From Diphasiastrum complanatum (Eukaryota > Streptophyta > Lycopodiopsida > Lycopodiales > Lycopodiaceae): DNA of 64,000 nt. This document shows, piece after piece, positions 46,798 through 58,077 of this stretch. Under the pieces are notes generated by a model, which saw only the letters and a program-made list of their open reading frames with translations, was not told the origin of the DNA and made no database searches. The translations under genes and the position numbers were made by a program. The stretch covers positions 14,901,371 to 14,965,370 of the forward strand of contig CM055114.1 in NCBI GenBank assembly GCA_029204225.1, given 5' to 3'. Position 1 is the stretch's first letter. Each line of letters starts with the position of its first letter.

Positions 46798-47140
46798 GTA
46801 CAATGCTATACGAAACTACACCAATACGACAGGTAGCCTTACTCATTACTATACGAAGTCTTATCCTTGCATTATAATTCTAAAATTAAAAGTAGTAACT
46901 AATGAAGTTACAGAAGTCTGATCTTATGTACATTAAAGTAGACATGAGTTTGTATATTTTTTTAACTAAGTTCGCTTGCATCCTGTGTCCCAGTGTTGTT
47001 TGTAAGGTCACGTATTCATATAGAGCTTGACAATGGTACACTTGAATGACATGGATTTGCCCAAGTTGTTCGGTGTTTGGACTCTTGGAATAAAGTTACG
47101 GGATATCCATGAGGGCTAGCATAGCACGGAAGTGCTCTAG

Positions 47141-47637
47141 TACCTAACGCTGTGACCATAGTCATTTCTTTGACTATCACGATAGTGAAGGATAGTTGCT
47201 TACATGTAAAATGTAAATGTGAACCTAATACATTTCTTTTGCTCTTGTACTGATTAGTATGGCTTGTGCCCTGATACGACTTCGTTAAAGAGCGGAATGT
47301 ATTGCTTAGTAATGAAGTTAATGATTGGGAAGATTGGACATATTTTTTGTAAATGCAATTTAGCTATAAAGTAGTGAATCTTGTTTCGAACATGGATAAC
47401 AACTGATGCTCAGCTATGACACTTGTCTTCCTCACGCGACTAACTTGTGCGATTTTGTTGTGTGGATTGGTGGCAGGTAACAACTGGGTGTCTTAAAACT
47501 TGCTTCGCTTTATGGTACTCTGTACTGTTTTACTTTATACAGCTGTATTTTTACCTGTTATGCTATAAATTGAAGGGTTCAAAGGGTTTGGTCTTGACTT
47601 GTCACAAGGGACTATGTGAAATCTTGTTACTCTCTCT
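47141..47637 (+). repeat. Duplicated segment Q, copy 2
   Basis: Matches 13988-14475 in the same orientation. Lies about 250 bp downstream of P copy 2, so here P and Q probably keep the ancestral order. Confidence 0.85.
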
Positions 47638-47649
47638 CTTACTTTATGA

Positions 47650-47958
47650 CACTTATCAATATTTACTATACTGGATTGGATGGTCTCACACTTAATATTG
47701 GTGATATACAATACCCCCCTTCAAACTTCACTTTTGATAAGGGCGGTCAAGATTTACCTTCATATATCCTATGGATGAAAACAATTACTTATTCCATAAG
47801 TTATGTGCTAGATAGGTCTTCTTAACCTCATCTCTTATGGGAAGAGAAAGGGTGAAATCTATATAAGAGTGACCTGTTTCCTCATTCACACCAGTCTTCT
47901 TCTTCTTCTTCCTCTCTCCTTTCTTCAAAGGAGGCTTGATCAGTGGCGCCCATCTACC
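47650..47958 (+). mobile_element. Possible short LTR with TGGCGCCCATC-like primer site
   Basis: A TATA-like ATCTATATAAGAGTG near 47859 is followed by a CT-rich stretch, a CA at 47941-47942, and TGGCGCCCATC at 47944. The layout resembles U3-R-U5 and a primer site, but no partner LTR was found. A promoter of an unknown gene is equally possible. Confidence 0.25.
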
Positions 47959-48269
47959 TACAGGAATTTAGCTACCAAATATCGCATGGTAAGAGATCTT
48001 TTGTTATGATCCTCATGCTTATTGTTCCTTTGTAGTTAACTACGTCTACAATATGTCAAGAAAAGCTTTTTAACTACAAGTTATGGAAGGATGCTAGAGC
48101 TGGAGCGCGACCTACATACATATACAATACGTAGTTTCTTAGCTATACTTTATGATGCTAAATTAGTATGCTAATTTTTAGAATGATTGGTGCTTTTGAA
48201 ACGCAACCCACAACAAGATTTGACAAGTTGTTTTCTAGCAATGCTTTAAATCGCTTCATTAGTGTGTAA

Positions 48270-49992
48270 ACTATCAGTTTGATAGATAATTTTCAGCACT
48301 GGGACAACATCTGTAGCGCGCTCCAAATGTGAATAAATTACACATACTTTTGACTTAGAATGTAGTGATATCTGATTTCAATATGCTTACTTCGAGAGTG
48401 AAATCCCAAATTTTAGGGATAGTGTGATTGTGCTTTGATTATCACAATATATAATTGTTGGCTATAGCTGAGCAAGGTCAATTTTTGCTAGTAGATTTCT
48501 AAGCCAAATTGCCTCCTTGGTAGCATTTGTGGCAGCTATGTATTTTGATTTAGTTGATGATAATGCTACTGAGGTTTGTTTTTCGATGGTTCCATGAGAT
48601 TGGGACTTGATTGAATAAGAATACAAATCCAGAAGTTGATTTTCTGGTGTCAATATCTCCTGCCCAATCTGCATATGTATAACCTTCAAGAATGTTGACA
48701 GATTGGTTGCCTCCATAACATATGCACAGATGTTTTGTTGCTCATACATATTTCATGACTTTCATGAGTGCTTTCCATTGGATTGGTTCTATATTCAATA
48801 GGAACTGGCTAAGTGAACTAATCGAGTATGCAAGATTGGGTCGAGTGCAGAGCATTGCATACATCGGTGAGCCAATAGTAGAGTGAAATAGAATTTGTTT
48901 CATCTCCTCCTTTTTGCCTCGGTTTGAGGACATTGTTTTTTTGATAGTTTTAGACTGGGATCAAGTGGACAGAAGCTCGATTTGCAGTTGCTCCTTCCAT
49001 ATTCAGATTGTTACTAAACAATAACATATCGTCTACATATAAAGTGATAATTATGAAAGAAGTAGAAACAGACTTGAAATAGACATTTGAGTTTGCCAAG
49101 TTTGGAATAAAACCATTCTCAATTAGAAATGTACTTATCTTCTGAATCCATGCTCTTGGTGACTATTCAGACCATACAGAGCCTTGTGGATTTTGCAGAC
49201 AAGATGCTCCTTACCCTTGAGCTCGTATCCCTCTGATTGCGACATGTAGATCTCTTCTTCGATAGTCTCGTTCAAAAAGGCTGTTTGGACGTCCATTTGG
49301 TGGACTTCGAGATCAACTATAGTTGCATAGGAGAGTAATAGTTGAGTTGAAATATGTTTAATAACAGGGCTGAAAGTCTCTAAGTAATCTAGATCTAAAA
49401 TCTATGAAAAGCCTTTGGCGATTAGTCTAGCCTTGTATCGATTTAGTTTTCCTTCAGCATCATACTTCGCTTTGAATATCCATTTGCGTGGAATCGGATT
49501 TCGATCCTTTGCAGTTCTGTTATAGTCCATGTCTGAATCTCAATTAGAGAATCAAATTTTGTGTCCATTGCAGCTTTCCATTGATCAACATCTTGAGTTG
49601 ACATTGCTTCTAATATAGTGCATGGTTCTTGCCCAAAATAGTAGGCTAGATCATCCATAAATCAGGATGGAGGTTGTCTAGATCGATTCGATCTTCTGGG
49701 TTGAACTTTGATCCTCTGATGTGATTCGACTCATTGAGGATGACTCACTGTATGAGTCTATATCGATTTTATGATGTTCGATCTTGAAGTTGATCTCAAA
49801 TCTGGGATTGGAATTTTCTAGAGCCTTCCCCTTGTGGTCAAAGAACTGATCTTCCACAAAAATGACATCTCTACTTGTGAACGACTTCTACGTGTTTGGA
49901 TTGTAGAGTTTGTATGCCTTGTGGTCTAGAGAAGAGCCAATGAAATTTGACGTTCTGCTAGTATTTCTAACTTCTTCCTTAAATCAGCAGAG
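48270..49992 (-). pseudogene. Old copia Pol, C-terminal half (RT, RNase H), decayed
   Basis: From high to low coordinates: a frame with FIGSSLDHKAYKLYNP-like integrase tail (about 49960-49910), [15 protein letters not shown] (start of RT, 49570), then ITLYVDDMLLFSNN (YVDD active site, about 49056-49018). RNase H pieces LYYWLT...CTRPNLAYSISSLSQF and VALSSTKSKYIAATNATKEA lie at 48933-48462. CDNQS-like remains extend to about 48270. Frameshifts and deletions separate the pieces. The element continues on the other side of the young copia at 56151. Confidence 0.8.
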
Positions 49993-50688
49993 TGTAAAAA
50001 TTACAGCAAATAAGGATCCTAAAACACTTGAAATGATGAGGGAAACAATAGATTATGATTTCATAAGATTAGCACAAGTTGAACCATCAAAATCCATCAA
50101 AAATCTATGCTTGAACCTCACTAAATGGCCCAAATCCTTGAAGAAGGCTTCACACGTGTGAAAGTACGGCCTCCCACAGTCTGAGTACTGTACACCAGAC
50201 CTACATTCAATCCTATAATCATTAGTAATCACAAGTATTCAAACAATTATGAACATAGAGAGCAATTGCACCATTATGAGAGAAAAAACATGAAATTGCT
50301 TGATTGATTTTGGTGAGATATCATCACCTATATATACATGATCCATCACGGTTTTGGGCAGGTATGAGTAGCCCTAAACCTATCCCTAATGCTAATTTTT
50401 GTGGATCTTTCATCCCTACCAAGTTAGGGTTGGAATCTTGGAGATCCCTCAACAATGCAAAAATTACCAAAAATAGCTCCTATTTTTTCTCCCTTGTATC
50501 TAAGCATAATTTGGACTCATTCCAAAGGTTCCAACACTTAGGTCTACTTGAGAACATCCTTATGAATGGAATCCTATGTTATTTGGCACGTGTGACAAGC
50601 CACATCATGACCATCTAACTATTTACAAGTCATATGACCAAAACTAGTCAAGCTAGAATTGTGAATTTTTAACACTCCTCCTCACTAT

Positions 50689-52209
50689 CTAGCTTGGTTC
50701 AATCATTGCTTTACTAATCACTCCAAGTGATGATTTGAACTTCATAAAAGGTGTCTTTTGAAGTGGTTTAGTAAGTAGATCAGCTACACATTCATTGCTT
50801 GGAACATGCTCCAAAGCAATCTCCTTGGCTTGCACCATTTCTCTCACAAAGTGATGGCATATCTCAATGTGCTTAGATCTTGCATGGAAGATTGGGTTAG
50901 ATGCAAGGTGTTGGGCTGATATATTGTCATTGTAGATGATTGGTGCCTCCTCTGAATCCATGATCTTTAGTTCCACCAATAATCTCTTGATCCAAAGTAC
51001 CTCCTTTGTAGTGGTTGTCAAAGCTTTGTACTCGGCCTCGGTTGAAGATAGAGATATAGTTTCTTGCTTTTTTGAAAGCCATGAAACCACACCTTCTCCT
51101 ATGAAAGTTGAATAGGCACTTGTTGATTTCCTATCCCTCTTGTCCCCTGCAAAATCTGAATCACTAAATGCATGAAGGTTAATCACATCTCCTCTATATA
51201 GAATCCCAAAATCCAATGTACCCGAGATGTATCTTAGAATCCTCTTAGCCTTTTTCCAATGGATATTCAATGGCTTTTGCATGGATTGGCTCAACCTACA
51301 TACACTAAAGCTAAGATCTGGTCTAGTTATAGTGATCCACATTAAGGAACCTATAAGTTGCCTAAACAAAGTGATGTCCATGAAGGATCTTTCATCATCT
51401 TCATTTGGCACTTTTACATCTTGCTCCATTGGTGTGTCAACACTTTTGCATACTTCCATCTTAAACTTCTTCAAAAGACTTTGAGCATAGTTTACTTGAC
51501 TTATAAAGATAAAATCAGACCCTCTAAGTACTTCTATGCCTAAGATGAAGTGAAGACACCCTAGATCTACCATCTTGAACTCTAAGGATAGATCTATCTT
51601 GATTTTTTCAATACCATCAACACTATTTCCACTAATGATGATGTCATCTACATAAATGAGTAAAAGTACAATACCAACATCATCAAACTTAATGTAAAGA
51701 GTAGGATCATATTCACTTTGAACAAAAGAAAGTGAAATAAGATAGCAATGTAGTCTTGAATTCCAAGATCTCGAGGCTTGCTTCAAGCCATAGATGCTTT
51801 TTTGGAGATGGCATACTTTGTTCTCCATTCCATGCTTGATGAACCCTTGTGGCTGCTCCATATAGATATCCTCTTCCAAAAAACCATTCAATAAAGCATT
51901 AGAGACATCCATTTGACATAGAATCCATCCAAAATGTGATGCAAGTGCAATGATTAGTCTTATTGTGACCATCTTGGCCACGGGTGCAAAAGTTTCCTCA
52001 TAGTCTATCCCTCTCTCTTGAGCATAACCTTTTGCAACTAATCTTGCTTTATGTTTGTTAACACTCCCATTTGCATTCAACTTAAGCTTGAAGACCCACT
52101 TGCATCCTATTACATTCCTTTGAGGTCTCTCAACAAGCAACCAAGTTTCATTCTCAATCAAGGCATCATACTCATCCAACATAGCTTTATACCATTCTTT
52201 GGAGTTCAA
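50689..52209 (-). CDS. Copia reverse transcriptase and RNase H
   Basis: 506 codons from the first in-frame Met, but really the continuation of the gag-pol frame above: same frame, separated only by the TAG at 52282-52284. RT: WVFKLKLNANGSVNKHKARL (about residues 38-57), DVSNALLNGFLEEDIYMEQP (101-120), YGLKQASRSW (140-149) and the catalytic YVDD at 186-189. RNase H: SDSDFAGDKRDRKSTSAYS, SLSSTEAEYKAL and YNDNISAQ carry the acidic residues, then HARSKHIEICHHFVREM and DLLTKPL. It copies the element RNA to DNA and degrades the RNA in the virus-like particle. No other breaks are seen, so the domain may be active if translated. Confidence 0.95.
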   Translation of the reverse strand: MNSKEWYKAMLDEYDALIENETWLLVERPQRNVIGCKWVFKLKLNANGSVNKHKARLVAKGYAQERGIDYEETFAPVAKMVTIRLIIALASHFGWILCQMDVSNALLNGFLEEDIYMEQPQGFIKHGMENKVCHLQKSIYGLKQASRSWNSRLHCYLISLSFVQSEYDPTLYIKFDDVGIVLLLIYVDDIIISGNSVDGIEKIKIDLSLEFKMVDLGCLHFILGIEVLRGSDFIFISQVNYAQSLLKKFKMEVCKSVDTPMEQDVKVPNEDDERSFMDITLFRQLIGSLMWITITRPDLSFSVCRLSQSMQKPLNIHWKKAKRILRYISGTLDFGILYRGDVINLHAFSDSDFAGDKRDRKSTSAYSTFIGEGVVSWLSKKQETISLSSTEAEYKALTTTTKEVLWIKRLLVELKIMDSEEAPIIYNDNISAQHLASNPIFHARSKHIEICHHFVREMVQAKEIALEHVPSNECVADLLTKPLQKTPFMKFKSSLGVISKAMIEPS

Positions 52210-52281
52210 TGCATCTTCAACATTAGACGGTTCTTCAAAACTAGATAAAGCATAAGAAGTGGATGAGATACCCTCAACTTG

Positions 52282-54657
52282 CTATCCCTTGCCTTGATAT
52301 GTGAGCCTTGATGGCTCCACTTTTGCCCTTGAAGATCTCCTTGGTGTGATAGGTGGGTTTGGTGCTTGCTCCTCCATGAGCTCCTCCTCAAAACCAAGAT
52401 CTTGCTCCTCGGCCATCTTCTTCTTGATTGTTGGAGCACTTGAGCCTTCTTCAAGCATATGCATATGATGTTCATCAAAGATGACATCCCTTGAAACAAC
52501 AAATTTGTTTAAGGATGGGAGATAGACTTTGTAGCCCTTGCTTGAGCTTGCATATCCAAGCATGATCCCTCTTGTGGAAGATGGATCCTCCTTGGTTCTT
52601 GTTTCCAATGGCACATGCACATAACATATACACCCAAAAACTTTCAAGTGATTAATATTGGGTTTCTTTCCATACAACATCTCATAAGGAGTTTTGTCTT
52701 CAATTGCTTTGCAAGACACCCTATTCATCAAGTAGTTTGCACATACAAGAGACTCACCCCAAAAGGATTTGGGCAAACAAGCATCTAATCTTAAAGCCTT
52801 AGAACATTCACATAATGTTCTATTCCTTCTTTCAGCAACTCCATTTTGTTGAGGAGTGTAAGGACAAGAAGTCTCTTTCTTGATCCCTTCCTCCTCACAA
52901 AAGGCCTTGAAGTCATTGGAGATGAATTCTCCACCATTGTCACTTCTAAGAATCTTGATGCTATGATTATGATGCTTTTCCACAAACAACTTGAACTTTA
53001 CAAAAGTATCAAATACTTGAGACTTGAAGGAAAGTAAGAACACCCAACAATATCTTGAGTAGTCATCAATGAAGGTTAAAAACATGGATGAACCTCCATT
53101 AGATTTGGTGCTAGCAATGTGCACATCCAAGTGTATGAGTTCAAGAGGATGAGATGACTTTGTGATGGAGTTAGGAAACACCATCTTATGTGCCTTGGAT
53201 AAGGCACAAGCTTCACAAACCTTGTCTTCCTTCCCAATAGACCTTGGTAGGCCTAAAGCATACTCCTCCTTGATCGTAGCCTCCATGGAACCCGAGTTGA
53301 CATGTCCAAGTCTTTTGTGCCATAAAGTAAAAGTAGATATCTTGCTCTTCTCGGCCAACATGACAACATTAGTATCCACAAATGCATCCAACTTATAAAG
53401 TTTGCCAAGTCTAGTGCCCTTAGCCACTATCTTACCCTTCTTCTTGATGAAACATTCATTTGAAGCAAAGTCAACATTGAAACCATTGTCTACCATTTGG
53501 CCAACACTTAGTAGATTCTTTGTTATTGTAGGAATGTACAAAACACCTTCTATGTTGATCTTTTTGGAAGATCCTAAGCAAAGGGGAATGCTACCAACTC
53601 CTTCAATCTTACAAGCTTCATCATTTGCTGTATAGATAGACTTTATAGGTCCATCATAAGATAAGAGAGAAGAGAAAAACTCCCTTTTACTAGTCATGTG
53701 TGAACTAGCACCCGAGTCAATCCACCAAGGATCTTCTCCTTTGAAGCTTGTTGAAGAAAATATGGACATCATGAGAGAGTCCTCATGTGAACTCTCCTCC
53801 TCCTCCTCTTTGCTCATGTTGGCTTGGCTTTGATCTTGCTTCCTCTTGAAGCATTCCGAGGCATAATGCCCCATCTTGCTACAATAGTAGCACTTCACCT
53901 TTGATTTGTCCTTCTTGACTTTGGTGGTTGATGGAGATGCCTTTGGGGGTCCTTCTTGATCCTCAAGCTTTGTAGACTTCTTGAATGTTGATCCTTTGCC
54001 TTTGGACTTTCCTTTGCCTTTGGTGAAGAGAGCTTGGTCATCTCCACCTTGGATGGAAAGCCTATCCATCCTCTCTTGCATTTGGCTCCTTCTTGATTCC
54101 TCGGCCATGAGTGTGCCTTGGAGTTCTTCAAGTATAGGTAGCTTACCCATAATTGCATATCCCTGAACCAAATTGTCAAATTCAAAGCTTAGTCCATTCA
54201 ATATGAGTTGAACAAGCTCTTCATCCTTAATAGGGTCACCTATAAAGGCTAGCTCTTTGTTCAATTCCTTTACTCTTAGGACAAAAGTATGTGCACTCTC
54301 TCCTTTCTTTTGATAGCTTCTATAGATTTGATTCTTCAAAGCTAACATTCTAGTTTGGTTCTTGGATTCATAGGCCTTTTGCAAAGTCTCCCAAGCATCT
54401 TGAGCTGAAGTGCAATCTCCTACCTCTCTTAAGAGTTCATTTGCAACATTCATTTTTATGCAATGTAGTGCAACATTGCACCTCTTGATGTATTTGGCTT
54501 TTTCTTGAGGATGAATAGGTCCACCCTCCTTACCATTTACAATTTCCATCAGATCTTGCATGATCATGATAGATTCCATTCTAACTTTCCATATGGAATA
54601 GTTAGTTTTGTTGAGCCTTTCATTAGTATCCAAAAGATATGCATTTATAGATGCCAT
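52282..54657 (-). CDS. Copia Gag-protease-integrase polyprotein
   Basis: 791 codons. Gag (residues 1-250, NYSIWKVRMES near 19) ends in a CCHC zinc knuckle, C256, C259, H264, C269. Protease: WWIDSGASSHMT with the catalytic D314. Integrase: HHCC zinc region H447, H452, C481, C484, and core D511, D573, E609 (35 residues between the last two, the DD35E pattern). The copia-specific C-terminal GKKPNINHLKVFGCICYVHV lies near 663-682. The start ATG 54657 lies about 800 bp from the primer site. The frame stops with TAG between integrase and RT. Gag forms the particle, protease processes the polyprotein, and integrase inserts the cDNA. Confidence 0.95.
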   Translation of the reverse strand: MASINAYLLDTNERLNKTNYSIWKVRMESIMIMQDLMEIVNGKEGGPIHPQEKAKYIKRCNVALHCIKMNVANELLREVGDCTSAQDAWETLQKAYESKNQTRMLALKNQIYRSYQKKGESAHTFVLRVKELNKELAFIGDPIKDEELVQLILNGLSFEFDNLVQGYAIMGKLPILEELQGTLMAEESRRSQMQERMDRLSIQGGDDQALFTKGKGKSKGKGSTFKKSTKLEDQEGPPKASPSTTKVKKDKSKVKCYYCSKMGHYASECFKRKQDQSQANMSKEEEEESSHEDSLMMSIFSSTSFKGEDPWWIDSGASSHMTSKREFFSSLLSYDGPIKSIYTANDEACKIEGVGSIPLCLGSSKKINIEGVLYIPTITKNLLSVGQMVDNGFNVDFASNECFIKKKGKIVAKGTRLGKLYKLDAFVDTNVVMLAEKSKISTFTLWHKRLGHVNSGSMEATIKEEYALGLPRSIGKEDKVCEACALSKAHKMVFPNSITKSSHPLELIHLDVHIASTKSNGGSSMFLTFIDDYSRYCWVFLLSFKSQVFDTFVKFKLFVEKHHNHSIKILRSDNGGEFISNDFKAFCEEEGIKKETSCPYTPQQNGVAERRNRTLCECSKALRLDACLPKSFWGESLVCANYLMNRVSCKAIEDKTPYEMLYGKKPNINHLKVFGCICYVHVPLETRTKEDPSSTRGIMLGYASSSKGYKVYLPSLNKFVVSRDVIFDEHHMHMLEEGSSAPTIKKKMAEEQDLGFEEELMEEQAPNPPITPRRSSRAKVEPSRLTYQGKG

Positions 54658-55455
54658 CTAGTCTCCTAATCAAGGACTTGACACAAATGAAGGTTACTTC
54701 TATTGATTTGATTGAAGGTCTACCTTATCCCACTTCTTAGGGACCTGAAAAGATCAGTAATAGACTTCCTATAAAGATCTAAGAATGATCTCTAACAAAA
54801 TCAAATCATAGAATACTAGAAACAATGCACTTGCTTGATTGAAGTAGACAATACTAGTAGAATTGCCCCTCTTTCTATAAAGAACATTAAAGCTTCCAAA
54901 TGATCTGATCAAGAGTGAATTTCAGCAACCTAATATACTTCCAAAATCACTTGTAAAAGAGCTAAATGGAACTTGATGAGGATGCAACACAATCTACTAT
55001 CCAATCACAAGCAAAAAATGATCAAAATTGATGAAAAATTGATCTAATTTGGTGCATAAGTCAAGCAATGGTTGGACTGAACCTAAATCACTTTAGGAGG
55101 TGCCTACTACACCTTAGAACAGCCTTGAAGAGTCCCCAAAACTCTGATATTCCCTCTCCTTGAATGCTAGAAAGCCTCCTCTATGAAATCACCTCCAAAC
55201 CTCGCTTAGAAATCAATGCTTGGAGCAAGCAAAACTTGCTATCTTGGTAATGTGAATTGAATTCAACTTTGCCTCTGGTTTTAGACACCTAAACACCTGC
55301 AAATGAAGTCACACAACACCAATCTCCAATGTATTTGACTCACTTTGAGTTCTAGAATCAATACTAGATGCTAAGATCCAATCTACACAAGATTTAGATC
55401 AAAAATTGTGATCAAATTGAATGAAAACCAAGGATTTAGCTCATTTCAACCTTTA
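54658..55455 (-). other. Leader of the young copia
   Basis: About 800 bp between the primer site and gag start, with no long ORF. Length is in line with packaging/leader regions of this copia type. Confidence 0.6.
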
Positions 55456-56150
55456 GGCTCTGATACCATGTAAAAATTACAGCAAATAAGGATCCTAAAA
55501 CACTTGAAATGATTAGGGAAACAATAGATTATGATTTCATAAGATTAGCACAAGTTGAACCATCAAAATCCATCAAAAATCTATGCTTGAACCTCACTAA
55601 ATGGCCCAAATCCTTGAAGAAGGCTTCACACGTGTGAAAGTACGGCCTCCCACAGTCTGAGTACTGTACACCAGACCTACATTCAATCCTATAATCATTA
55701 GTAATCACAAGTACTCAAACAATTATGAACATAGAGAGCAATTGCACCATTATGAGAGAAAAAACATGAAATTGCTTGATTGATTTTGGTGAGATATCAT
55801 CACCTATATATACATGATCCATCACGGTTTTGGGCAGGTATGAGTAGCCCTAAACCTATCCCTAATGCTAATTTTTGTGGATCTTTCATCCCTACCAAAT
55901 TAGGGTTGGAATCTTGGAGATCCCTCAACAATGCAAAAATTACCAAAAATAGCTCCTATTTTTTCTCCCTTGTATCTAAGCATAATTTGGACTCATTCCA
56001 AAGGTTCCAACACTTAGGTCTACTTGAGAACATCCTTATGAATGGAATCCTATGATATTTGGCACGTGTGACAAGCCACATCATGACCATCTAACTATTT
56101 ACAAGTCATATGACCAAAACTAGTCAAGCTAGAATTGTGAATTTTTAACA

Positions 56151-57260
56151 AGAGATCCGAGAGTAAGCAATGCATCCAGAAACTCGAATGTGCTTGAGTA
56201 AGGGTTTCGATCTTGTCCATACCTCATAAGGTGTTTTGCCATTTATAGCTTTTGTAATGATCTATTCTGTAGATAGGCAGTAGTCGTAATAGCTTCTGCC
56301 CAGAATTTCTTTGGAAGAGAGGCATGGACCAACATGCTCTTGGCACTTTCGATCAGTGTCCTTTTTTTCCTTTTAGCTATACTATTGGACTGAAGTGAAT
56401 AACTGGTTGTAAATTATTGGTGTATTCCATTTGCCTTGTAGAACTCCTTGAATTCGATGGAGATAAATTTTTCCCCTCTATCAGTGTGTAGAGCCTTGAT
56501 GTTTCTCTATGTCTGATTTTCAACAAATGTCTTGAACTATTTGAAGAATTTGAATGCTTCATATTTGTTCTTTAGAAAGTAGGTAATAGTTCTTCGAGAA
56601 AAATCATCAATAAAGGTTAGAAAGTAAATGGCTCCCCCTGTGGAAGCAGTCTGCATAGGGCCACAAATGTCACTATGTACAAGATCTAGCAAACCTTTAG
56701 ATGAATGGACTGAATCAAAATTGAATGGACTTCTGGCATGTTTGCTGATAATACAACTTTAATAAAGAGAAGTTGATTTGCTAATAGATGGTAGATCTTG
56801 CATTAATTCAAATTTGACATGAAGTTGAACTATAAAGAGCTTGATTGTTTGTAGAGTAACAGTGGCTTAGTTTGTAAAGATAGCCATATCTCCTACCAAA
56901 AGCTAAAAATTTTCTAGATTTGTCAAGAATAGTGCATCCCTCTATATTGAATTCGACTCTATCACTAGAATCAATGAATATGCTTATTGAAAGCAGATTT
57001 TTGGTAAGATTTGGAACATGAAGAACATTGGACAAAAATTTTACATCACTTTTTTAAAATTCGATCTAACTATTCTTTCACCCTCGATAGTATGATATGA
57101 GTTGTCTCCTAGTTGTACAACTCAAGAGTGGGTCAATGACTTGTAGTCTTGGAACCAGTCACGGTGGTGAGTCATGTGTTGTGTTGCTCTTGAGTCCAAA
57201 TTGTTGAAAATGAAAAATCATCTATCTTGACTTTAGGCTTTGGTAAAAGTTTTTTCTATG
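56151..57260 (-). pseudogene. Old copia Pol, N-terminal half (protease, integrase), decayed
   Basis: About 57220-57150 reads LDSRATQHMTHHRDWFQDYK, a copia protease in which the catalytic DSGA has become DSRA. The frame 57035-56808 (SNVLHVPNLTKNLLSISIFI, then RYGYLYKL) is the pre-integrase region. 56780-56151 holds broken integrase pieces ending HIRVSGCIAYSRIS. At 56151 the young copia interrupts it; the sequence resumes at 49992 (minus) in the same frame. Confidence 0.8.
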
Positions 57261-57589
57261 TGTATGTAATGTTTCATATTGCAAATGCCAAATTTGGCCT
57301 AGAAGATACTCGAGCTACATGGCTTCTTGAGTCTAGTTGGTCATATACAATATGCATATAGAATGTAGACATAGAAATGCCAATTATGGGCTTGTAGAAA
57401 CTCGTGGCATATCACATGATCCAAAGTGACATGCAAGGCATGCACAAAGTGTATTGGACACATGCATAGTGATTTGGATAATTCTAGTTTAGAATTTGAC
57501 ACTTGGTAAAAGTAGGTAGAAATGCATGCATGTAAAGTGACAAATGTCACTACTTCTTTAGTTATCACTTTTAGATGTGGATGAAAGTA

Positions 57590-58077
<488 letters not shown>

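Larger units (their letters stand above)
49993..56150 (-). mobile_element. Young, nearly intact Ty1/copia retrotransposon
   Basis: The two LTRs, 49993-50674 and 55469-56150, are both 682 bp, have ends TGTTAAAAATT...AATTTTTACA on the coding (minus) strand, and differ at 4 positions by eye. The primer site TGGTATCAGAGCC (55468-55456) abuts the 5' LTR. A polypurine tract AGTGAGGAGGAG (50686-50675) precedes the 3' LTR. The target duplication appears to be AGAG (49989-49992 and 56151-56154). Removing the element leaves the old copia reading frame continuous at the site. The LTRs hold a TTCACACGTGTGAA palindrome (50149-50162, 55625-55638) and a TATA-like CTATATATACATG box (read on the plus strand as well). 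Gag-pol is described in the two coding features. Confidence 0.95.

Noticed and set aside
48462-48749. 95-codon frame as an independent gene
   Set aside because: VALSSTKSKYIAATNATKEA marks it as copia RNase H.
53402-53635. Plus-strand frames inside 50689-54657 (for example 53162-53398, 53402-53635)
   Set aside because: They are antisense shadows of the copia gag-pol.
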